This document shows, piece by piece, positions 22,332-34,400 of a stretch of DNA of 64,000 bases (position 1 is its first letter; every line of letters begins with the position of its first letter). The translations under genes and the position numbers were made by a program. The notes beneath the pieces were generated by a model that saw only the letters and a program-made list of their open reading frames with translations, was not told where the DNA came from and searched no databases. The DNA is from Tubulanus polymorphus (taxonomy: Eukaryota > Nemertea > Palaeonemertea > Tubulaniformes > Tubulanidae), in contig NC_134029.1 of NCBI RefSeq assembly GCF_964204645.1, positions 10,528,850-10,592,849 of the forward strand, given 5' to 3'.

Positions 22332-22401
22332 GCCATTTGGTGGAATGTGGAGCTCAGTCAACTGGTGGAATATTCACAGACTGGGACCAAGTGAATGGTT
22401 G
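22332..22401 (+). CDS. AtuA-like exon 1 of those visible
   Basis: After TAGTCTTGCAG; encodes [18 protein letters not shown]. Donor GTAGGT follows G-W with two bases of the Trp codon on this side. Confidence 0.88.
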
Positions 22402-25400
22402 GTAGGTAGCCATTATTATTTTCTACATGTAAAGTATGTTGTTTTATGAAATTGAGTTGTTCTTTAAAGCATGGAATAATGTGATATCCAGTAAATCCTT
22501 TTGTTTTACTAATCAAATGTAAGTCAAAGAAAATGTATGACTGTTTTATTGTTTTATTGAAATAAACTCAAAACTGAATTAAAACTAACAACAGAAGATT
22601 AAACCATCAACCTGCATTAAAGGTCATTAAATCGTTAGTCATCCATTTTTAAGTGTACGTCATCCATCCGTCCATCCATCTGCAGTTGTTTCCGTGCCCT
22701 ATCGTCGAATCCCTTCAACAGATTCTTTTAACAAATTTTTTTTCCTGAAATTCCAAAAAATTGTGTTTTACTAGATGAATTTAGTTAGTGATTAGATTTT
22801 AGTTCCAGTAGCTCCAAGGTCAAGGTCACAATTTTCAGTCGGATCTACCATACACTGAGTGGGAAAGTCAATGTTATACATATCTATTGGATGACTCATT
22901 GGATAATATTCAGATTTGGATGCCTAAAAATCTTCAATATCTTCAAATATCGGGAATGAACTAATTTTTGCTGTGAATAATCCAGTGTGTTGTTGGACCA
23001 TCTAATGTGTACCGGTACCCCATTATCAATTTCATACATCTGACTTGGATGCAGAATTACCAACAGAATCATTTACAGAAACATTAAACCATTACTGGTA
23101 CCTCCCTTTCTAGGTGAATTTTGTGTATTTCAAACTGATCTCATTTAGAAATGTTCTTCTTTGGTAGGGAGAATATCGGGTTTCCTATTGTTGAATGTTC
23201 TGCAGATGGTTCATTTATACTCACTAAACCACCCAATACAGGAGGTTTAGTATCATTTGCTACTGCTGCGGAACAACTTGTTTATGAAATTGGGGACCCC
23301 AAACGTTATGTGCTGCCTGATGTCATTTGTGATTTCTCCCAGGTCGATATCAAGGAAATTGAAGGTAAACGCAAAATCATTGAATTGTTTGAAACTGATA
23401 CAGAAATCTATCCCATTACATGTTTATGTCTACAGACAAAATCAACTAAATCTTACCAGTATTTTTAAGTGCCTGCTGAACAAAAAACCGTTGGATGTTT
23501 GAAAATAAATTAGGCCATCCCAAAATAACTCTGTTTGTTATCACCCAACCGACCCAATTTGAAAGTGAAAACTTCTTGGATTCATTGCAATACATTTAAT
23601 TTTTGAAAAAAAACGCTGATTAACTTACTCACTGCCGATGTATATGCTACCGCGGTGTGTATGTTTGTAGTCATGTGTGCATCGTGAAACCGTTCCCCGG
23701 CGTGTGTATTCAATGTATTGACTCATTTTGAACACATGGATGACAGACACTCTGGATGCTTGAAATCTAGGCTTTTATACAACTATTTCTACCTACTGAC
23801 TCGCCCTGAAAACGTGAGTTGGTGTCGCTGGAAACAGACTGTTAATTTGGGATGGCCTAAATGTATTTAATTTCTGAATTTGCATGCAAATTTTTGTTTT
23901 CATTCTAAAAAATTGAGTCAACTCATTGGAAGCCACTGGTGACTTTTTAGCCCAAAAGTTTTTCAATTTTGGCCATGGAATTTAGTCAAACCATTCAAGA
24001 TTATGTCTTATATACCCTATGCCTGTAGAATAGATCATTTGACAAAGTTGATAAGATGTACCTGTGGAGAACGGGAACTATTGGAGGTGAACAAAATATG
24101 AAGCAAGTCTTGTGCTCTACTTACTAGACCATTGTGACTGCATGAATAGTAACTACACTGTAAATTGTTTTGATACAATGAGAGTCGATAATTAAAATTC
24201 CTGCTCACTGATTGGCTAAAATTTTGTTTGTCTTCGCTTGGCTCCTATAAATATGTTACCACTCATTTATAGCGGTTGCATTAGTTTGTCCAATGATTGA
24301 CCACCACACCAAATTTCAAGGTCCATTATTTTTTCACCGCGACAGTCGCAGGTACATAGTTTCATATGGATATATAGATATCAAACTTCTTAGACAATCT
24401 TCAAAAACCAATGATGTAGAAATTGATGTCGAACTTAATTTAGTCACGATAATTTGATTATGATCAGTGTTTCAATCATAATTGTGGCTTAGATTATGCT
24501 TTGCGAAGGCATTTTGATATTGAATTCTAGATGATAATTCACAGACAGAATTCTTGATTCACGCCGAGACTTTTTGATTTCGTTAAATGAAAAAATCTCT
24601 TCATTGAAGATTTTGAAATAGGCATTAATATAAAAAATATTCTCATTTTATGACCACTAAAGCTGCTACCAGTACACGCTGTATTTCAAGCAAAGAAATC
24701 ATTCCTGCGGCTAATTATGTTACCATTCATCAGTTCATTTTCTGTATTAAGAATTTATCCTTGACTTGTTTTGCAGATAAGAGTGGGCCCCAAACTATTG
24801 AAGCATAATTTAAGTGACAGTGAAATTAGTCGCTAGCCATAGCTAGCTACGTCGTGTGAGAAAAGAATGAACTTGAAGCATATTATTCCGTATTACAACT
24901 GCTTATATATTCTATTCTACACTAACAAGATATATTATTTAACTGCGCATGCACTGGGGAATGGAGACGTGGATGACACTGGGTTATCTAGAGTTTGCGT
25001 TAAAGGATTGAATTACGGTGATGCCTGACTGAAAGTGAACTGATAAGGAGAGTTGAAGCTATAAATTAGTAGAATTTAACCTAAAGAGTTGTTATTGTGA
25101 ATGAAGTTGGCTGTGTCATCGATATCCTCCCCCGCCAGAGATAAGTAAGCGGTTACACGCGCTACATATATTTGCATTGATGACGATTTGAGTTAAAAGT
25201 TCATTGTAGGAGTTCGCGATTTATAACAGTTCGAGAGGTCACGATAGCGCAGAGTCCCTTGATTTGAAACATACAAAAACACTGATTAACCTCTTCGCTA
25301 CCATAGGTAATGTAACACGCCTCACCAGAGCATTTTCCCATATTTTAACAAATTTTCGTGTTTTTCGCTCTCATTGCTGTCCTCACTGCTACTCTCTGGC

Positions 25401-28400
25401 TCACATTCGTCTAGAATCATTGATAATGCATTATCCACATCAAATCTGGATCAGGATGACATTTTATAAAAGATACAGCTAAAAACTACAGATAGAAAAA
25501 TGCATGCATGTGCCCTTTTGTTCTCCGCTCAAAATGGTGCATTTTGTCACTCAAGCGTAAATTCAATTCGATTTAGTTCGGTATTTTAGGCTCTAATTCG
25601 CCGTCTATGAGTAAATAGTAAAACTATATTGAAACGCAAGGTCGTTTAGTATTGCTACACACCAGTGGTGTAATGACTCACCACACCAGCATTTGTAGTA
25701 AATGAATATATTTGCGATATAAATATAGGTCATGCATGGAGAGAGAAGGTCATTATTTGCGACGTAGATATACGTCACTAGTGGTAGGGAAGAGGTTAAT
25801 ATTTCACTTACTAAAGTTTGAATGATATATACGGTTATTTAAGTTTACACACGCGCTATCACTATCTGTCGATATTATCGTTCGCAATTGTTCGAATTTA
25901 CCGACGTGCCACAAACGCTGCTTTACTTTGAAGTTCTGAATTTGTCCGGTCTCTCATTTTGTACATTTCCCGTCTTATTCTCAATGATAAGACGTTCCAC
26001 ATTGATTTCGAAAGGGTATAACTTGGCAATTGCCCGACATGATTTCCAATTGGCTCTTTTCACATGGGCGGCTCTAATGAAACCGTCTGACCCCGAATGA
26101 TGTTATAATGCCTAGTTTCCATTTTTGAAGGGGTAGACCCTTGTCATATATGAATGACCATGATGTCGCCGATTTTTTATGTGTTTGCCAAAGAATTTCA
26201 TTTTTAGCCCACTTGGGACTTAAGTCCCAGCGGGCTATTGGGTTCTCTTTTCGTCCATCGTCCGTCCGCATGTCCGTAGACGGAATCCAGTTATTGTCCC
26301 CCGCGCGGCGTAGGCCGCGAGTGGGGGACTTGGTATCCGCCTCCATCCGTCCGTCCGTCCGTCCGCATGAGCTTGTGAACGCGATTCAAGAAGAACCGTT
26401 GATCGCAGGACTATGATATTACACAGTATGATTACCCCTAGGGAGAGGATGTGCCGTATTGATTTTGGGGTCCAAGGACCAAAGGTCAAGGTCACTACAC
26501 GTCATTCATGTGAAACCTTGTGCACGTCATTCAAGAAGAACCGTTGATAGCAAGGACCATGATATTACGTAGTATGATTACTGTTTGGGTGGGGATGTGC
26601 CCTATTGATTCTGGGGTCCAAGGATTAAAGGTCAAGGTCACTACAGGTCATTCATGTAAAACCTTGTGAACGTGATTCAAGAAGAACCGTCGATAGCAAT
26701 ACCATGATATTACGTAGTATGATTACCCCGGAGAGGATGTGCCCTATTGATTTCGGGTTCCAAGGACCAAAGGTCAAGGTCACTACTGGTTATTCATATG
26801 AAACCTTGTAAACACGATTCAAGAAGAACCATTGATAACAGAATCAGTTTCTGATAACAGATCAGTGTCTTCAGGGGTCATTCATTCCCTACTGGCTATC
26901 GCGGGGGACATAGATATGTAGTATCAAATTGCCTTGTTTTGGGAAGTTTTGAAGACGCTTCAATGTAACGTCTTGATATTTGGGTTACACATGTACCTGA
27001 GACATATCTTCAGCCCAAAAACTGGCCCACTCAGAATCAAGATGGGCGACTGTCCGCCATTGTTGTTCGCCAAAATAATCACTTTTTACACATTTTTGAA
27101 CTTTTTGAGGGAAACTTTGAAGACGCTTTAATCAATTACCTTGATCCATCGTACATATTTGAATCCCCCAAGGGCCCATCAGCAGATCTTTTATGCAGCG
27201 GTCAATGACAATCCTGTACCCCCCCCCTTGTCAGACATCGACGCCTATTAGACGTTGTATCCGTGACGAAAGTAATCTTTAAAAGAGATCATTGTCATGA
27301 CGACCAACTTTTCAATCAAAGCCAAAATCATGTCCAAGAGTAAATCGGTAAGACGTCTTATGATTATGACTGTTGTCTGTCGTATTGAAATTTCTGAAAC
27401 ATCATTTAATAAATTCAAATTCAAATAATGAAGAATGTTCTGCGGTCCGAGACAGAGAAACGTTCTGTGGATGATAGCTACGGTTTTTTTTAACCGGAAA
27501 TATGGCGACGGGCACCTCGAACTCGGCGATGCTACAGCAGCAGGATTCTTCGTCAAAGTAAGTTATTATGAGATGACAAAAAACTCCCAAAAATAAAAAG
27601 CACAAATTGTAATAATCTTTAATGCACACTATATGTGTTTGTTGAATCAGTATATAAGCATTTGGGCTGGAAAACAGCGGATGAAAGAGTTGCGCAATTC
27701 CATGAAGTTCGTTGACGTTGTCAAGGTTGTGTGGAGTAGGAAGTGTATACGGAATTCCATCAAATTTTTTCTGGTTTTTTTTTGTCCTCGGGCCACAAAT
27801 CTAAATTTAGTTGAAGTAGGCCTAGGCCTATCAATGGGGGCTATTTACAATCTCTGATGACTATTTTATCTATTTGAGTGTCGGCACATGACATGAAAAG
27901 CCTACTGCTGTTTCTCAGAACAATTTCTGTTCACTCCTTTCACCAGAAAAGAAACAGATTTCTCACCTCTATGACAGGAGATCTTACTAAAATTGACATT
28001 ATTTAGAAGTAATATAGGCTGTATATTTTAGGAATAGATGATGAGTCTAGTGATATTAGCCTAACGCACATAAATCTAAAAAAATTAATATTCTGTAGCA
28101 AAAGTTTTGAATACTGGGTATTCATAATGTTGATTTTTTTGCTCTCAGTACAATTTATCGGAGTAGAACGAACCCAAACTCAAAAGTCTGGAACAGCTAC
28201 AAAGGCATTAACTCAATATTTAACCTTGACTCCGGAAAACATGAAGAAATTTGAGACTAGTATCTAAACACAAGCTCGCATCTTCAACACAGGAGACTCC
28301 ACGAAACATATTGATTATAGAAATGCCATAAATAAGGCTTCTGAAGGGCTGGCACTAAAATACCCTGCATTACTTAACAATTGAGGATTGCTCCTGAAGC

Positions 28401-31400
28401 AGGCACGCAAAGCGGTGAGTTTTGGTAATAAGTTAAACCTTATTCTGAGTAGATTCTGAGTAGCCTGTTCGACTGTTCTGTTTTAGATTAGGGCAACAAA
28501 AAAACAAAGCAGATTTTTCTCTTGTGGCAGTAAAAATATTTCTAAAAGTTTCAGCTCCTTCCTCCGATTTTGACAAAACTTGTTTGGTTTAATCTATGTG
28601 TCTGAGGCTAAAATTTCTATTCAACTCTGGCTTGGAGTGCACCCTGGTGGAATTATATGCCAGAAACGCAATGGAGCTATTTAACAACCAACAGGCGTCT
28701 GTCGGGAACTATATATGAAACACATAATATCTATATTGTATCTAATTATTGCTTTTCAGATAAAGCCATCATATGCCTTTAAACGGGCTTCATCATCCAC
28801 TAGCACTGGGTCTGAATCGAGTACGACTAAACGTAAACGTATATCTGCTGATGTCCGAAAACAAATAGATCTACAAATTGACGCTGAATTGAATGAACTG
28901 AAACTGTCGAACGAATTATTATTAAAAAAACTCAAGGACCGAATTGAACTTAATCTAATCAATCAGGCAGATTTCATACGAGAAGAAATAAAGAGTAACA
29001 GGGACAAAATTGATATGCTTGATATGCTTCGTGAAGAGAAAAGGAACCTGGAAAAAAGAATTTGAAAGCTGTTTGAGATAAGAGACACCTAACGAAAAAG
29101 AAAACGGTATAAAAACGAGAAATGGTTCTAGGCGAAACGGACGATGCCCAAGTACCAAGTTATTCGGGAGTTGATTGTGGAAACCCCTCTTCTGTTGCAA
29201 GTGAAAGGTTGGTAAAGTCTCCCATTTCTGAACTAAATAAAAAGTACCTAAATGACCGAATGAGTGATGAACCAAAGTATACGCAGCATGGGTCACATGT
29301 TAAAGTATCACGGTTTAAGTCGATCTCTCTTGAAGAATGTCAACAATATGCTTGTAGATTATTAGCCCATAAGTCAGAGTCTTGTACATGTATGAGAAAT
29401 ATAGGCATTGCAAAGTTTATTTTAGCAAATGAGTCTGTTACATTACGGGATATATACAATCATTGCTACCCTCGGTCAAAATATTAACAGAAAACGTATT
29501 TTGATGTGGTCCTTGAGATGCCAACGGTCGTACTCGAAATGGGACGGGTCGTGAAAAAATTTGATAAGAGTGTGAGAGAGACAGTTATATGTTATTCAGC
29601 AGATGCCAGATGTATGTTACGCTAGTATGGTTGAGTTGGGAAGGAAGATTGGTATGGTAACAGAGTCTGGGTCTGCGATAGGATTGTTGTCTAAAGAAAA
29701 GTTGAAACTTCTGTATTGTCTTGCATCGAGTGAGAAAGATCGGCAGTTACTCACTTATGCTGCAACTGCAAACATATCAGCTTGTCAAGCAAGGAAGATT
29801 TATGGTTTGAATACTTCAGAATTGCACAAGAAAGTTGCTGATAATATAGAGAAAATGAAAGGGATATACTCGGCATACAGTGAACTGACTGAGACTCAGG
29901 ACAAGTTACTACTAAAATCATTTGCCTGGTAGAACAGGCTGCAGAGAAAAGTTCTGACAGTGATTGTGATGAGAGTGATAGCACAATATTGGATACTGAT
30001 TCTAGCGATTCAAAAGGTGAACCATTACCAATTGATTCATCATCATCTGAGGAGGATTACCAAGAAGATCTGACTGAAATTGGTACTGTTCAGGATCCGC
30101 AATTTCTAACTCTTATAAGGGAGAAAAAAGAAAAATTGAAGCAGAAAAAGAAAAGGTTGATTATAGAAAAATAGCTGAGGAGAGGCTCATGCAGCGTTGT
30201 GTGAATACAACTACTAAGAGCATTTTACAAAGACGCCCTGATATAGGAAAACAGTTGGAGCGAATTGTTAGGAGTGCCGGGGTTGGTGCTGATAAGTGGC
30301 ACTCCTCAGGTTCCTTAACCTGGGAGCGACGGCCTGTGGGTCAAAAAATGACTGAAAATGTCGAGATTGAGGGAAGCCATAAGTGAAGAAATTGGAGAAA
30401 AAATTAGCCATGGCGCTTTAGGTCAACTTTGCGTAACACGAAACAAACGATTCCGATCGTCTAAGAGATATAAAGTTGTTGCCAACATATTGTCAAGATG
30501 AGCGAGGAAAGGCTTTGATGTTAAGATAAACATAGATGAACGATGGTCCAACGCTTTGTATAGAGGATTGAATAGTCTTCAAGAAACGGACAACAGTAAC
30601 ATATTGTACATAAATAGAGACGATGCTGCTGGTTTCAGGTTAAATACGTTAACATGTGCCAACAAATTCAAAACATTAATGGTTAAAGGAAGTGAAGACC
30701 TCGCCACAAGGACAGACTTTACAACTAAATATACTGCACAACTCCAGGTAACAAGTTACCATTTCACTGGCTCAAAGACCACAAAAGAATATTATGTTGG
30801 TATTGTGAAGGCAAATTGTCTGAAAATGAAATGTCCCTCTCAGCATGCTCTCAGACATTAGACTGTTGACTGAAATGCCAGAGCTTAAACATGTGTTTTT
30901 CAAACCAGATGGGCAAATGCGCCTCATCGATTCAATACGTGTTGATGGTGGTGGAGACGAGAATCCAGATTTCAACGAACAGCAATTTTTGTGGACTAAA
31001 ATGGTAGAGATGGGAAAACTGGCCACATTTGTAACGACACGATATAGTGGAGGCAGCTACCTCAATAAAGTGAAGCACCTGAACGGCCAACTCAGCAGAG
31101 CCCACGCTAATCTATTCATACCCTCCAACCCACTTGGCTCGAATAAAGATGAGTTAGGAGCATAGGACGAGGAAAAAGTCTGTTCAAATCTGAATGCGGC
31201 TATAGATATATATATATATATCTCAGTGTAATGGTACTCCATTTAAAGACAGCACTATAAAACACTACAAGGCCCGAAAGAAAAACGATTTTATGGAGAG
31301 AAGGCCAATCATGCTCCAATATCTGAAGTTAACTGAGCAAGGAAGGGCAAATTTTACAACATCATTCTCTGAAGACGACAGGGTAACCAAGTGGCTGAAA

Positions 31401-34400
31401 CATTGATCCGCGCCTCATGAAGTGAAATTCGTGTTTGGTCTAGCCTGCTGCTTTCAGGCTGGCTGTCCTCATCCCCTGTGTATGAAAAGGATTGGTGACA
31501 AAATAATGAATTACAGATGGTTTGAAACTGGACCAACTCTAGACTTCTTTCCTTGGCCATCCATCGATACAAATAGATCAAGGGAGGAATGCAGGAACTG
31601 AACTGAATGTTATGGGCATTTTAGGACATACAGTGATCTGTTAGTACTTCACACTGAGGGTAGCAATATGGTTCCATATACTCATTTGCCGACATATGTA
31701 ATCAATAGTATCTTCCAGGAAAACATGGATGAGGCTAAAAAATTACGGAAGAGAGACCCTACAGCAGAAATCTCTCTCCGGCAAAAGTTTTGTTTTACTA
31801 TAAACATTTAGTTGAAGTGCATAAGTCTAGGAGGAGGGGAGCTGAGAGAGCGGTAGCCACGAGGGCTGCACGCGCTTCTGATAATATTAAATAGAGATTC
31901 AGATGTACAGTAGACTCCGTCCAAACCAGAACCGGTCTACCCGTTCAATTCAGTGAAATAAAGATACTTTTTCCGTTTGCTACATTGATTTTCACGCTTC
32001 ATTAAACCGTGGAAAAATGAAAGTACCAACTGTACCGGTTTAGGCGGAGTCTTCTGTGCTTGGTTGACTTTGATACATCAATTCAAATTTAAACTATTTG
32101 TCTACTTTCAGTGATGGGTATGAAGAGAATTAAAACTACGTGTGAATGCTGTAGAGTTGATCTCAGGGAATGAGATATATCTATCATGTGTATGACTTCA
32201 TACCTATATGGAAGTTGTACAAATTCAGCTTATTGCCTGTTGTCTGTGCCCTACCCATGTACCTTCTTTACACCATCATTTTAATCTTGAAATTAGGCAT
32301 TCCAGTGCTTTTAGATAATTTAGAACGATAGATTGTTAGAATCCTAAAGAAAGAATTTATGCCTGGAAAATTTTGATCGTCGTGCCATAATTTTTGTTAG
32401 TGCTGATCGTTTTGGGGTGGGTGCAGACAACAGACTGAGCTTCATAAACTAGGTTAAGTCAAATTATAGTCAGTATTCATGTTTCTTATGATTCCCCAGT
32501 TGTCCATTTTGCTGTTCATTGTGGATAAAGGGCAACTTTGGAAACACTAACGGAATATTCAGTGTATGCAGGTCTGAGTGGATTTCTCTTGCCTCAGTAT
32601 TGTCAATCTATCCACACCAGAACAACAACAAAGTAGACAAATGGGGGAATTGAGCGGTAGTTAGAAAGAGGGGTTCTGTCTCTAATTTTTTATTTCTTTT
32701 ACCTCAATATGTTAAAGTCAGAATATTGTTTTTCTAAGTATGAGAAATGTGAATTCTGAAGTATCAAAAAGGAATGTGAAATTTAAGAGAACATATTTGG
32801 AGATGTATCTGATAATGATAGTTATAGTCTAAGCTACATGTAAGCGGTTATAGTCTAAGCTACACGTAAGCAAAACTAGGGCTTAGGAAATTGGGTTGTT
32901 ATAGTAGTCTGTCCCTACTATATGCATTTAAAACTTTACACTCACCACTGCAGTTTTTGTTATCGATTTAACTCGTACTGTATATTTTATACAAATTTTA
33001 TTACTTGGCAGGCCTAGTTATTTCTTGATAGTGGAGGCCGTATCATTCCTGTCCATGTACTTTGTTTATCTACAGAAAACTGCATAAAGGGTTGATAATC
33101 CATTTTTTATTTTTAATAAAGTTAATTGATATTATACCTACTCGTTCTAAGTGACTTAACTGCTGGCGAGTGACGACGCATCTGTAGAATTTTGCCATTA
33201 TTCCCTCCCCCTTCGATCTGACTGGGGACAGACATGCTTTTTGCTCTTGGCTTTTTAGAATTTGAAGCAGAAAGGATGAGGCTGGTTGTTTATAATTATT
33301 TATTATTTTTCCAAATATATTGATACCTAAGCATATTTTGTCACCACAATCAATTGGAAAGTTGTATGACATGATCTATGATTGTGGTGAGTTTAAAGGT
33401 CTATAGTTATTCTATATGGTCACCAGGGGGCGTTGAATAGTAGAATAACTTAGTATTTCTTTATTATATTGGTACCTAGGGATATTTTGCTACCATGATC
33501 GATTGCAAAGTTGTAGCTCATGACATGTTCTATGATTGGGGTGAGTTTCAAGGTTATTGGTTATTGGTTTTGCATCTGGTCACCAGGGAGCGTTGAATAG
33601 TAGAATAACTTTATATTTCCATATCAAATTGGTAACTAGGCATATTTTTTCATCACAATTAATTACAATATTGTGTAGCTGCTGACATGTTCTATGATTT
33701 TGGTGAGTTTCAAGGTCTTTGGTTATTGTATATGGTCACCAGGGGGCATTGAATAGTGAAATTGTTAGATTGTTGAGCATTTGAAACCACTTCCCAAGTG
33801 GGCATGGTGTCCCTGGACCCCTAGTTATAAGTTGTGCTACCATCGACAGTGTCCCTGGATCTGCCCTGGTGTCCCTGGACGCCTAGTTTTGGATAGCATC
33901 CCAGATCATTTCATTCTGATATCACCACTTGTATAAACCAGATATTTAGAATCACAATGAAAATGCTAATATCTACATCTAAATGCAGGATTGAAAGATG
34001 CTGTTCAAGTGACTGGAGCACGTGGATATGCGCCTTCTCATCATTATAAAGTATGTGCTACGTATGCAGATGGCTATCGAGCTACAGCAGTAGCTTGTAT
34101 TGGTGGAATGAGAAGTAGAGAAAAAGGTCATAAGACAGCCCAAGCAATACTCAAACGGTAAAACATTATACTGGAGGAAGCTTGATGATATTTCTAGTCC
34201 CTGCAGAAATATATTGTAATTGCACAGCTTTGAATCTGAAAAAATAAGAAGTACTTTATTCATTTAATTGTCTGCAACTTTCCCTCTATGGTGTAAATCA
34301 GTTTTGTAATTTGCCTGTAAAAATGTTTGTTTTTTCACTGAACCTTCTACCTTGAATTATATATTCTATGTGGCACCATTTCTTGATCGCAAGGGAACTT

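Noticed and set aside
23151-23468. Stand-alone 105-codon gene starting at ATG 23151
   Set aside because: Residues before 23168 lie upstream of a splice acceptor and those after 23364 follow a donor; the conserved block is exon 2 of the AtuA-like gene.
26141-26416. Short frames across the GTCCGTCC tract
   Set aside because: Produced by simple repeats at the starts of family A and B elements, not genes.
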